Positions 1 to 12,117 of a DNA stretch of 64,000 bases are shown piece after piece; the first letter of the stretch is position 1, and each line of letters opens with the position of its first letter. Where the stretch lies: contig CM055101.1 of the NCBI GenBank assembly GCA_029204225.1, positions 46,175,906-46,239,905 of the forward strand, given 5' to 3'. The DNA comes from Diphasiastrum complanatum (Eukaryota; Streptophyta; Lycopodiopsida; Lycopodiales; Lycopodiaceae). The notes under the pieces were generated by a model, which had not been told where the DNA came from, did no database searches, and saw only the letters and a program-made list of their open reading frames with translations. A program made the position numbers and the translations under genes.

Positions 1-2
1 AT

Positions 3-131
3 GTTCACTCAATTGGTGCTACAGATATGACATGGTTGATTGACTGCTTAGTTTATCCAAATGCTCATGATAAGCCTGCACTTGAAGACTTTCTTCAACA
101 ATCAATAGTACGCTTGAGAACAAGGTCTTAA
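3..131 (+). CDS. Possible 3'-terminal exon of a gene truncated by the window edge
   Basis: The third frame is open from the window edge to a TAA at 129-131, giving about 42 residues that include DMTWLIDCLVYPNAHDK and end in LRTRS. Composition is balanced and protein-like. The DNA that follows is T-rich with stops in all frames, as expected of a 3' UTR. The true exon start is unknown; a possible acceptor (CAG) lies at 23-25. I do not recognise the family. An open stretch this short could be chance, so the call is tentative. Confidence 0.3.
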   Translation, partial: VHSIGATDMTWLIDCLVYPNAHDKPALEDFLQQSIVRLRTRS

Positions 132-1490
132 CTCTTAAAGTGCTAGCTCTTGTTGGACTGAAGGCCTATTTGGGCTTGGATTCCCTGAATTTGGCCTTTT
201 AAGTACTGTTATACCCGGATCTGGCATTGGTTTGGGGGTCTGTTGCATCGTGGGACCATGAAATTTGATTGAGTCTTGCTCATTGAAGGACAATGATCAA
301 CCCTAGTCTTTCCCTTATCATTGCACTTCCCATTTGAAGGTTGTGTGATTGTGCTATTTTGTGGATCTTGTGCTTATACTGCTAGGTTCACTCTGCATTT
401 CCTGAATATCATCATGAAGAAAATCCGCATTTTGTTGGGACGATGATGATGATAATGATGATAATGACGCTTTTTCAGAACTTCTCTTCATGGTTTGTAT
501 TTGAGAATCAGCTTCTGTTGTAGCATGCTGAACTCAAAAAGAGATAGGAATGTAGTATAAAGGATTATCGTTCTCACAAAGAGCAACAATGAGAGGTAAT
601 CTGTTATTATTGATGGTAAAAATGATTTAGTAGTGAAGTTCAATGTGTGAATGGAATGTTGAAGATAACTGGTCATCATGGGATGTTGAAAATGGTAGCC
701 AGTACCACCAATGTTATAGGAGAAAACAAAGACAACACCAAGGAAATGATGATATGACACAGTTCCTTCATGAATTTGTGTTGCGGATGCGAGACTGTTT
801 TGTTTTCGTTTTCATCTTCGTATTCGCGAACAATTTTGTGTCTTTAAATTTTCTTTTTCGCGGAAGCTTTTACAGGATCCTAGACACGTGACTACACATC
901 ACAGGACACATTCTATTCCAGCAATCGAGACATACAATGCAAGACAGGGAGAAGCACAAAAATAGAGCGACTGTATTATCAGTTTAGTTTTAGAGCGAGA
1001 TCGTCAGTGTTTTGCTCGTTGGCGGAGTGGCACTCTGCTCTTTCGCTGTGTTCTGCTCGTTGGCAGACTTTCATGCACAACTCTATTGTTTCTAGTATTT
1101 CTCTTTCTACTCTACTCGCTACATCTCTCTCTGTCTCTTACAGATATCTCTATTCAGGTTTTGCTTTTTTTTTTTTTTAATCCAGAAATGATAGTTTATA
1201 CCTCCACTGTGTGGAGTATACAAGATAGCTAAACGTAGAATCACAAGACTAGTTAACGCTAATAAAATAGTTAGTTAGTCTTTGTTGTTGTCACTCGTTT
1301 CAGCTGGACATGAAGTCTACAACTCCAAGCCCGTTGAGCTGCCAGCTGGCAGTGCAAAAGATTCTTCTTCATTTGTTTCGTGATCTCCCGTTTGCTTTCG
1401 TTCCTTTCGTTTCTTTCGTAGTTTTTCGTTTTGCGTCCCTTTTCGGTTTGCAGTCCTGGAGGTGTGTTTACAATTCACGAATGATTCGCA
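132..1490. other. Non-coding stretch, no supported gene
   Basis: No reading frame here resembles a known protein. The stretch has a run of T near 1167-1178 and CT-rich DNA around 1080-1150 (tctctctctgtctctt). It lies just beyond the 3' end of a minus-strand copia RNase H relic, so part of it could be that element's 3' end or LTR. No second LTR copy was found in the window to confirm this. Confidence 0.4.
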
Positions 1491-1494
1491 AATC

Positions 1495-2009
1495 ATTCGT
1501 GCTTTGAGTCAAAAAGACACATTGACTGTCGCAAATTGTTCTCATTCGACGTTTGTTTCTTGTTCGTGCTACGACAAAGTTGCAAGAGTTCACCATTTCT
1601 GACACGGGCCTCTTGAACCTTGTAGCTTTGTACGTTTAATCCAATTGTCTTTCTTTGCTTGGCAAAGAGTGGCTTGTCGAGCGGCTTTGTGAGTAGATCT
1701 GCAATCATATTTCTGATTTTATATACTGGACCTGGAGCTCTCCTTTCGAGATCAAATCTCAAATGTGATGGTACTTCAGAGGTATGTGCTTTGTCTTTGA
1801 ATAGAAGACAGGATCCTGGGACAGATAGATGGCACTCTAAGAGTCCATCATCATCGTGCTTGGCCCTTCTTGTGGAATCCCAATAGCTTCCAGCATCATC
1901 TATAGCCACACTACCTCCTTCGCGACCTTTGAAGCTGCAACATATTCAGCTTTGCAAGAGGATTGAGCCACCAAGGTTTGCTTTTTGCATATCCAGCTGA
2001 TTGCAGCTC
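1495..2009 (-). mobile_element. Ty1/copia RNase H and C-terminal tail relic
   Basis: Read on the minus strand, this encodes the end of a copia polyprotein: a [17 protein letters not shown] block (RNase H, where SSCEAEY is typical), a KTKHIPLKYHHI block, and MIADLLTKPLDKPLFAKQRK, the family's C-terminal ADxLTKPL motif. The pieces lie in different frames and contain stops, so it is a pseudogene. It begins abruptly at about 2010, where the neighbouring gypsy RT stops, with no LTR between them. Confidence 0.8.
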
Positions 2010-3530
2010 CGCACGTATGGCTTTAACCTTATTTGGGTCCATCTTAATCCCATCTAAAGAGATAATGTGACCCAAATATGCTACTTCTTCAACGAAGAAT
2101 TCACACTTGGATTGTTTAGCATAAAGCTTATGCTTTCTGAGCAGTCGAAACACCTTTCTGAGATGTTTTAGATGCTCCTTCCTCGTTTTGCTGTAGACGA
2201 GGATGTCATCTAAAAATACGACTACAAACTTACCCAAGTATGGTCTGAGGACACTGTTCATCAAGGTCATAAAGGTAGCTGGAGCATTTGTGAGCCCAAA
2301 TGGCATCACCTTAAACTCATAATGACCGTGACGAGTCCTAAAAGCTGTTTTCAAGACATCTTCCGATCTTATACGGACTTGATGATATCCCGATCTGAGG
2401 TCTATTTTGTTGAAAAACTTAGCTCCGTCGAGTTGATCAAACAACTCGTCTGCCCGAGGCATAGGGTATTTATTCTTAATTGTGACTTTATTGAGGGCTC
2501 TGTAATCTACGCAAAGACGCATTGATCCCTCTTTCTTTTTCACCAATAGGACTGGTGAGGCCCATGGTGAACTACTGGTCTGAATTTGGCCTTTCCCAAG
2601 ATAGTCTGTTAACTGCCTAGTTATTTCTTCATCCTCTGTTCGGCTGACCCGATACGGAGGTTTCGAAACAGGTGCTGTACCTGGTACTAGGTTTATTACA
2701 TGATCTACCTCTCTGCTAGGTGGTAAACCATGTGGCAAATCTTCAGGAAAAACATCTTTAAATTTAGACAATAAAGTTTCTAATTTACTGATTTTTTGCT
2801 GAATATAACTGGAAATAGAAACTTCAGGAATAAACTGAAAGTCACATAAGAATACCTGATGGTCTTCGTCTCCGATTAGCTGACAGAGTTCTGAACTGCA
2901 GACCATAGGGCTGTTGGGAACATCATGCTCCCCATGCAGCTGGATCTCTCGGCCTTTATGCTGAAAGCTGAGGGTGTTTTCCTGATAGTTTCTGTGGAGG
3001 GAAGGTCCTAAACTGTAGAGCCAATCTCTCCCGAGAACAATATCTGTTCGATCCAGGTGCATTATCTGAAAGTTTATTTCATCTTGGTACCCCTGAATAC
3101 CAAGATTTAACTTACTTACCATAGTTTCCCATATTTTTTTGTCTTCACCCTTAGCTAATGAAACTATGTACCTATGCTGACTAGGTACTTCTGGTAGTTT
3201 AAGCTTTTTAACCAGGGTGTGGTTGATGAAATTATGGGTTGCCCCATCATCAACCATGACTCTTACTGACTGGTTACCAACTTTCCCATGCATACGTACT
3301 AGGTCATGCGGCCCAAAGCTGAAGGGTCTCGCTAGCATTGCAGAGGTCAGCTGGCAACCGTGTTCATGATCTTCATGATACACTTTGATCTCGGAAGCTG
3401 CCGAGTCACTGGGGAAACATACAGTCTGAACAAGATGAACTTGTTTTTTATCTTTTTTAGTGAAAGGCCCCTTGGGACACTGTCTGACTGTGTGTCCAGT
3501 GTAATAGATCCTAACACCACAGTAGAGCAA
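2010..3530 (-). mobile_element. Ty3/gypsy protease-reverse transcriptase relic
   Basis: One long open frame (about 500 codons) carries in order: a degenerate zinc knuckle (CGVR...GHTVRQC), a retropepsin ([12 protein letters not shown], where DSGATHNFI is usual, so the catalytic D-S/T-G triplet reads DDG), a linker, and Ty3-type [31 protein letters not shown] and the FLDD catalytic box ([11 protein letters not shown]). The frame stays open into the copia tail, but homology switches after KVKAIRA. Gag, RNase H, integrase and both LTRs are missing. The changed protease triplet and truncation argue that it is inactive. Confidence 0.88.
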
Positions 3531-4750
3531 ACATTAACTGATCCACCCAACCTTGCCTACTCCCTGATATAGAGTAAGCCCCTCCTAGCCCAGTGTGAGG
3601 ACTGATAGCATGCAACTGCCAAGTGTCGGCCACGTGGCACTGACGTGGCCGACTGCACGTCGGGACCCAACTGGGGGCCCTATCCTGCTGACAGGGTCCC
3701 TAGGCTGTGTTAGGCCCGCCATAGCTATGGACCGTGCTGGGGCACACTACTCACATTGTCTTGCCCTGTTGGTCATGTACGCTGGACACGACCCTGACTG
3801 TGGTATCTGACCTATCTGTGTTCTCTAGGGTTCGGCACTAGTTACGAGCTCGTAACACATTCTGTCCGGTAAAGATTTCTAGAATTTTAGATGAGGCTCG
3901 AAAAATTTCTGGAAATTCGAACCGGGCAAAACTGGGCCATTCCATAATACGATAGTGTTACTCGCACCCTTCATTTCTGAAATTGAATGTTGTATCTGGC
4001 TGAGAAATGGTTGGATGAAGTGATTTGATGGTTAAAGGACCCGATCGTGAGAAGGGCCCGATAGTTCTGCAAGATTACGTGGAATGAGCAGGCTCGTTAT
4101 TGCAATCTGCCCTTTAGAACCTTCAACGATAGAGAAGCTAGTTATGGCTTCCTTTCTGACCGTCCAAAGAAGTTCAGAAGTGGCCCCTTTAAATAGATAA
4201 TAGCTCGTTTGACCCTTAAGAAGTCGATAGAAGACCTTCAATAGAGAGGAAGCACGAATATCACCTTCCAACAGATTATTTGAATATATTTGTGGCCTTC
4301 GATAAAGAAAATCACCCCGATAAGGAGGAGGTCAAATAGAGAGAATGTAAGGTGCCTTCAAGAACTTTGATAAATGCTTTAGATAATTTTGCCATAGAGA
4401 ATGGCTTAAATGGGGTTGATGCCATTAGATAGTCCATTGCTAGTTATCAGAAGAAATACCATGGTGTATTTATTCATAGAAAAAACTAGTAGGTACATTA
4501 ATGAAAAAGATATATACAACCCGAAGGGAAAGTTTAAGCAAAAGTAATCTCAAGCAAGAGCGAAGCAGTAAATCTAAGATTAATCCAGATCCTGGCATTA
4601 AAAATAAAAGTGCATAAACTATGATGATGTCAGTGAGAGTCTGCCAACTAACTACAACAGATCAGAAAAGTGAAGAGGTGGTGAGTCGGCTAATGAAGGG
4701 AGATGAGATGTAGCAGACCCAGCCACCGTCGCCCATTGCAGGATTGATAG
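3531..4750. other. Unassigned stretch between two retroelement relics
   Basis: No supported gene. A GC-rich segment at about 3595-3800 (ccacgtggcactgacgtggc) contrasts with the AT-rich surroundings. At 4100-4330 there are loosely repeated gatagaagacc/gatagagaag-like words. By position this could be remnant gypsy gag or LTR, but no gag motif or repeat partner was seen. Confidence 0.35.
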
Positions 4751-7700
4751 GGCCTAAGCACATTGCAGGGCAATGGAAATACGTTGTTTGAAAGAAGCCA
4801 TGAGAATAGAACCAAGAATACCTTGACGCTTTGCCGCCTGCTGAGAACACATGTGAAGAAAATCCTCAAAGCGTCGATGCAAGGTGCCATAAACCTCAAT
4901 TTCTAGGAGAAGGAAATCATTAGTAGGGTGCCTATTGGAGTAGCTTTTTTCCTTCTCTTGTGATGCCACGCCTGCCGCTTCTCCTAGAGTGAAGGTAGGG
5001 CGAGGCAGTAGGTCACCACACGTGGGATTAGCAACAACAACATCTGCCAAAGTACGAAGCCCATTCTGAGAAAGGACAATATTAAGATGCGGTAGAAGGA
5101 AGGACAGGAGACTGCTCTTTGAGGACATGGAATCCTCCATCTTTGGCTATAGCGGCAACTGCATCTCTGACAACATCATGTATAGTTGTGCGCTCACTCC
5201 CAGAAGAGCAGCGTACGAGGTGAATAGCAAGAGCATCAATAGGGTGATCACAAACACACTTGGAGAGACCCAAGACCGAAGGATGAGGTAGCCCCAAGCG
5301 AAGACAAAAAGCAGTGGTGGGATGGTGGAAGACAATCGAAAAGAAAGGATAACAAGCCGAGCTGACAGCCAAGCCTGGACCCCCACAAGAAAGAAGCCAA
5401 GCTCGATGCAATGCCAAAGGAGCCTCAGAGAGCATGCTAGAAAGGGTTTGCTTGTGCACGTGCTCCAAGAAGGTTTCTTGCAAGTGATCTGAACTAAAAG
5501 TGAGATATTGCTCAAAAGAAGGAAGTCAAGCTTGGGCAGAGAGGGAGAGCAGCTCTCGCATAGCGGTGAGGAGGTGTTGGAAAGGCAGAGAACCACTATC
5601 CACATGAGCAATACAATTCGCCAAGAGAGGGCGAAAGCCAGAAAGGAACCGAGAACACATAGCAGGGGTGACAAGAGCCTAACTCCCAAGAAAAGCTGCA
5701 GGTACAGAAGAAATCGTAGAGAGAAGACCCACACCTCTACAAGAAATGGGTAACCGAGTCTGGTTCTGAACTAAAAGGGTCTCCACACCATCCAAAGAAC
5801 TTAGGCCCAAAAGGCAGCCAAAAACATCCATAATAGAACTATCAAAGGAAGAGAGAAGATGCAAAAATTCCTGAGTAGGGGGAAAAGTCCACAACAGATA
5901 AGAAGGACACTGGATAAAGCAAGACGACAAGATGCCAAATGTGACTTTAGTGTCACCCAACCGGGGAAGCGTATATGAATGAGCAACATCCTCCTGGAGA
6001 GCCTCACCAACTCAAGCAGAGCTGAAAGAAACAGACCCAAAAGGAACACCCAGAATGCGAATGCCATTCGAAGGAGGAACAAAATTGGGGGGAAGACCTA
6101 TTGGAGATTACATTGAATACTTGCAAGGTTGAATAGACAAACCAAGAGAAGTCAGCTGCTCAGAGAAATGATGAAATACGAGGAGCACCGTAGGAGCAGG
6201 ACCAACAATATGAGTGTCATCAGCAACCGAAGGAAATAAGCAAGGGGGAAAGGCCTCTGCAGAAGCTCGAAGTGCATGGAAATGAGCCAGAGCAAAAAGA
6301 GGACCACCCAAAGGATCACTTGACAAAGACTGGATAGTAGAAAGATTCTCAGAGTGCACATGGTGACTGTAAAAGAGAGGAGTCTCAGTAGCATAGAACA
6401 ACCACACAAATGGGCTAAGCTGAGCCAACTCACCACCAATGGCGCTCAACTCCCGAAAGATCATAGGTTTAGAAACAAAGTTAAAAGCATTGGAAACATC
6501 CACCTGGAGAACAACCCAGTTAGGATAGAGATCAAGGGTGGCACGCAAACCATGAATGACAGTTCCATAGCTGCCAAGAGTAGAGATGCCAAATTGATGA
6601 GGGGAGAGAAAAGAGGTGAAAATCTATTGAAACTGAAAACAGATAGAGTGATTGACAAGATGGAGGAGGACTTCGCCAACAGCGATGGGACAGACACCAC
6701 CCGAGGCTTTAGTCATGGCGGATCAAATGAGACATAGACAAAAGATGTGCAATAGATGAAGGAATGTAACCAGAGGCGATAAAAGAACAAACTTGAAAGA
6801 GTTGAAGAAAGCCACTAGCAGAGTCCTTAGGTGGAAAGCAATCACAAAGGTGTTCGTAGACCAAACCGGAGGGACCACCAACAGCAAGACGAGGACTACG
6901 ATGGAAGGCACGAGAGAAAGAATCATGATCAAGCACCAAGTCAACATCAGACACAAAGTCCTCCACAAAAAAGAGATCGCCTTTAGAAGCAGGATGAAGA
7001 GCTTGGAGAGTAGCAACAGTACCAGTAGAAGAGAGAGCGGGTGCGAGAGGAGCTAAAGCTCGAGCTGCACGAGAATACTCACCAACTTGTCCAAGATGTA
7101 GGGTGCGATGAAGGCGACGGTGGAGAGGTGGGGCACCTTGAGGTTGACAGTCCTGTGAGTTGCGAGTAGCAAGTGCCTGCTGACAACGGGCAAAGTGTTC
7201 ATCATGAAGCATTTTCCAGTCTCCCGATAGAAAGCGACAAAGGCAAGCACGAGTTTCCCTATGACCAGCATCCCCACTCCTCGTCAGAGGGAGGACTAGA
7301 CACCAAAGGGGAAAAAGAAAAACTAGATTCCAAGCTGCAATGTCAAAGGGGTCAATAGCCAAGAGATCAAGAGGAAGACTTATAACAAGTTGAGTTTCAC
7401 GACAGAGAGTGAGGGGAATATGAAAGTAGAGCCTTGGACGAGAGAAGCCCAAGTGAAAAGTGCCAAGGACGTCAAGGGAAGAAATCCAAAACCAAGCTGA
7501 AGCAGAGGGCGAATGAGGTGCTGAGAGAGGAGGGTGATCTTGAGACGACTGAAGCAGCATAGGACAAGAACGCTGGTGATGGGCAAGACCTCCTCTAGGA
7601 GAGAAGAAATGACCACAAGTGTGGCAAGGAACCCGTTTAGGGGGGTTGAGATGGCAATGCAACATGGGTCGAAGGAGGTTCACAATCAAGCGAGGGGGCA

Positions 7701-7864
7701 ATAGTGCCATGGGAAGAGCTGGCCGAATGAGGAACAGAGGGTGTTCAGGCAAGCATGGAACCATCAATAAAAAACACAGCCTGACGCGAATGAGGAGGAG
7801 AGACAGTGGAAGTAGCAGGTCGTTTGAGACTGAGAGGACGAAGTCGAGAGATGTCCGAAGCCAT
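4751..7864 (-). mobile_element. Degenerate LINE (non-LTR retrotransposon), possibly REL-endonuclease type
   Basis: Reading leftward from a candidate ATG at 7864, the order of domains is: a zinc finger (CHTCGHFF...HHQRSC, C2HC-like, near 7575-7635); a region with VGEYSRAARALAPLAP and GGPSGLVYEHLC; RT with KASGGVCPIAVGEVL, the motif-A region VDVSNAFN, DPLGGPLF (motif B) and VADDTHIV (motif C, ADD); a thumb region with GIRILGV; a C-terminal knuckle CVCDHPIDALAIHLVRC; then a domain with GLRTLADVVVANPT and LLLEIEVYG. The last two resemble the CCHC plus PD-(D/E)XK-like endonuclease end of R2/NeSL-type elements. No APE endonuclease was seen. The frame changes many times and has stops, so it is dead. 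No poly-A tail or target duplication was found. Confidence 0.75.
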
Positions 7865-10800
7865 GAGAACAATTGTACAAAGGGATCCCTATGATGGACC
7901 ATCTCATCAACTGAACTGAGATCTTTTTTATTTTTCTTTACACGGAATATCGTAAACCTTGATGGAGCTGTCGATCGATGTAAACCGTTTGCAATAGATT
8001 CTGAAGGACTTGCCTAACAAAAATGCCCACGAAGACTCTGAAAGACCACCAATAGGAGTTGCAATAGGAGTTGTTTTGTAAGCTCTATCGCTGTTCCTTT
8101 GTTGCCAAGTGAGAGATCTTAAATGTATAGTAGCATTCAATCTTGTTGCCTCAAAGGTTCTGCTATAGGAGACAAAGTAATTATGTAGGCTGCTATATAA
8201 AAACACTTATATCTTTTGAGTTAAACTGAATCTGCACAATCGCGTTGGTCAAAATTTAGACAAGACAATTCTGACCATTTTCGCTTTGTATTGTATATGA
8301 ACATAATCCAACGGCTGGATCATTTGCTATGCTCTTAGAAAGTCTGCAAAACCCTAAAAATTGTGAAATTTTGGAGGGGAGGCCTGGATTTGGCTCTTAA
8401 TATCTGGATCTACACTCAAATGTTCCTTCAACTTCTTATCACCAAAGGCTCTTGCTCATTTTTTGCTCACTCGTTTTTGCCAATCCTGTTTTTGCCCTTG
8501 AGTGCTGCCTTGAAAATGTTGTCTTCCAGCTCGCTATTATCCTGAAACAATGAGGCAATCAGCCATACTGAATTCTGAAAAAGGTTCCACTGTTGACATT
8601 CAGATCTGAGAAGTCATGTCAATTTCAACATTTGGCAAGTTCTGATATCGATTTTGTAGAGGTTGTTGAAGTAGGCTGGACATTGTTGTGCGTGAAAAAC
8701 AGATTCTTGAGGTTTGATTTCATCCTGAAATAGCTGAATTCATCATGAGATAAGGAGGGTTAACGTTCTTCTACAAGTCAAAATTGTTGTCTTCTGTAGG
8801 TGGGCATTATGGTTGTCTGTTCTTCTTGTTCATGCTTTCTGTTTTACGCTTCTTGCAATTTTCTTCTCCTCTTATCAATCGTTGCTCTCTATCTCTTACT
8901 GTACAACCATTTGATTATTAATAGAAAAATAATGAACGTCTTTAAAAAGTTGCTTTCTAATCATGCTATCTGCGTGATTACCAGCAGCTTAGTGACTTAG
9001 AAATTTCACTATGATACTTCGTTAGATAAACTGCTTAGATAGAGTAGAATCAACAATGAATTCTTGAACTACTGCAACCAGGGGCTGCTCCAAAAGGATC
9101 AATTATACATTTTATATTCAATAAACTTTCATAACCAAAACTTGAGTTTTGATGGTGCATGCTTCCTGTTCAGTCAAAATTCTAGCATATAGACACAATA
9201 TTCCTATCTGAAGTCCTGATCTGGAGAACCGCTTATCCTTAATTAGTTTACAAAATCGCTTAAAAGCAATCTGTCCGAAAGCAACTATTTTTCTTTAAGG
9301 GCTCTGTGCAAATGTCCCATATTGGTTGCGAAAATTGTATATTCTTGCTCTGGTAAGAATATAGTAACAAGAGCAAATCGAACGAAGCCTTTCAAATTGG
9401 GGTCTATAATGTCTAGAGTCCCTTTTCTCAAGGTAAGCTCCTTCTTGAATTGCTGCGCTTCTCGTTATGTAAATATCTGCTTTGGTAATCGGTATACTAC
9501 CACCTACTGGTAGACCTAAAGCTTGGGAGTAGAAAGCTTCTGTAATGATCATGGGAAGATTCTAGAATGACAGACGGATTGAATTGCAACAGATTTTCTA
9601 TTCTGGCTCTTGTCGTAAGAGGGTACAACACCGACAATATAGGTTTCGGTGGGTCTTTAAGGTAATAGTATCGCTAGTAGCCATTGGAAAAGGTGCAAAG
9701 CAATCTGTGGAAACTATGGGATGGTAAGAAAGAGCGCTAACATGATGTTGTAACAAAGACCAATGGGAAAGTCCAAGTTCACAGTTTTCTCCTTGGTGAT
9801 GCTATTTCTATTTTAAGATTTTTGCTGCACATTTTTTATCACTGATCTAGGTTTAGATGCAACCTACTTTGGTTCTATGTCTGCTCATCTGATACCTATA
9901 GAAATCACAAAACTTAGACAGCCGAACTATTCGAAAGACGACTACATCGGGCTTTTGGCTGATCTTCATCCATGGATCAAAGACTAAAGGGTAACCAATC
10001 CTATTCTTTTCACATTCGAATGTCAAGTTCAAGAATTTGAAGAACATTGAAGACATGGCCATCTTCAACAACTTCAACAAATCAGTCTTTTCTATCAGTC
10101 TGCAAAAATACATTGTCTTCGCAACAGTCTGCAGAAATAAACTAATTGTCGCATAGTTCGCATTTTTTCCAACTCCCAAAAAATGCGACAATTTTTCAAC
10201 AATGACTTCTTTTCAAATATGTCGAAGAAATAAATTGTTTGTCGGCTTTTTCGCATTTTTCCAAAATGCGACATTTCAGTCTACTTCAACAAACTTCCAA
10301 AGCCATTGAAGAGGATTTGAACAAGTTCTCCTACTTTTATTATATCTCCAATATCCTCAAACTCACCATTAAGTGCAAGTTGTTTGCACTGTATGTGTCT
10401 CCATTTCAAAAATAAATATTCGGATGTTGATAATTGTTTGTCCTCTTTTGCCTCATAGTTGATTGTAGGTGTTTAAATGTTCTCTAAATCAAGAAGTAAC
10501 AAGTGTTGTTTCTGAATTTCAAGTGTAAAATAGATGCTTGTTTAAAACTAAACTAACGTTTGTATATTTAAAGTGACTCCATAAAATTGGAGTTACAAGT
10601 GATTTGCAAGTGCATTGTACAAAGCTTAAAATGGTTGTGGAGCAAAGTGAATGTGGTTTCTTTCGTTAGTATACTAAAAGTTCGAATTGTGTTTGAATCC
10701 TATTATATTGTAATGTATGTGTTTGAATCTTAAGCAAAGGATGAGGTAATTGTCAGATGCTTCAAATTGATTCAAAATATAGATAGCAAAGATCGGGTGT

Positions 10801-12033
10801 TTGATAATCATCTTCTTATTCTGGTTTATCTAAGAAGAAGGGTGACACTACAATAGTAGCTAGATAAAATGTGGTGGAAGAATAAGAAAGTAGAAATCTA
10901 GTTTTTTAATCTTGTTTGGTACTTTTATATGATGTTATCCTAGTGTTTTAGTTTGAGAGGGCTTTTCACCTCTATGGTTATTGTCTTACTCGAACTATAA
11001 TTTTGATAAAGTAGTAGATCTTAACTTTATAAGAGGATGCTATTTTGGTTTGTTGATCATCTTGATTGTGCCCATCCTAGTGAAAAATCAACGAATTTAT
11101 GTACTCTTATTGTTCCATATTGCAAGAGAATAACAATAGAAGACAATGAGTCCTCCTAAGTGATTACAGGTTTTGAGTATTTCTATGTGGGAGGACCAAT
11201 GCCACATTGTGCATGTATATCAAGAAACATACTTCTCACCAATTGTTCTTAGTATTATTCAAAATAATAAAAGAATGGCATTGAGTTCTCCCTAGCAAGT
11301 TTACATTTCATATTTTTTTCCTATGCAAGTACTTTGACTCTTGCTCTCAAAAAACTTATAAATTCTTATAAAGATCGTAAGTATTTCATTGCAAAACTCT
11401 AACTAGTTTTAGCTATAATTTCAGATGCGTAGGTTTTAGTTTAATCTTTTATTGCTTTCTTAGATGCATTATAGATTTCTAGCTTTGTTGCAAAGCAATA
11501 AGCAATTGTGTTTGCTTGAAACAGATCCATCTCCACTTTGTGAGCATGAAGGTATCTTCTATCAATTCTAATTGTTTGAAACAAATTGCAGTTTTCTCTC
11601 CATTTCACTAAAGACTGAATGATTGTGTAACTTTGAGTATATACATGTACGACAAAGCTTGTGTCTTGATCTTTCTTCAGATCAACTTCGTTAATGGTTG
11701 GCTTGAAAATTTTCCTACCCAACATTGCTCCTCACAAGTAGGGTGGCTTCAAATGGAGTGGGGGGGTATTGTTGGGGGGTCAATGCAAAGGGCCCAAATA
11801 TTCCATCTTGATTGATGGAGCCTCTCCCCATTTCACAAGGAGTGGAAGTTGCCCCGAAGTAAAATGGAAAAGTGCCAGCTTCGTTCGTGTAATTCAAGAT
11901 GCCAAGGGAATATTTCTAACATCTTGAGTGGCTCTAGGGCCATTGGTGGGCCCCTTCTCTCCTCTCCAAAAAAAAACTGCCTTATCAAACATTTTAATCT
12001 AGGCATGAAAGGCCCTTGCCTCCAAAAGAAAGA

Positions 12034-12117
12034 GGGTTTCACATGGAATGCATGATAATTCAAATTGGGAGGTAAGTGCATATTTTGAATTGAATTTGCC
12101 CCCTTCCATGTGAAACC
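12034..12117. repeat. Short inverted-repeat (hairpin/MITE-like) element
   Basis: The segment starts with ggtttcacatggaa and ends with ttccatgtgaaacc, a perfect 14-bp inverted pair, with a second inner pair (aattcaaatt / gaattgaatt). The loop is about 55 bp. The structure suits a small non-autonomous DNA transposon remnant, but no target-site duplication or second copy is evident. Confidence 0.4.

Noticed and set aside
488-891. Overlapping short ORFs on both strands near 488-891
   Set aside because: Short, low-complexity and mutually overlapping, with no family resemblance.
5508-7358. Several plus-strand ORFs rich in arginine and lysine
   Set aside because: They are antisense shadows of the minus-strand LINE; the minus strand shows ordered RT motifs.
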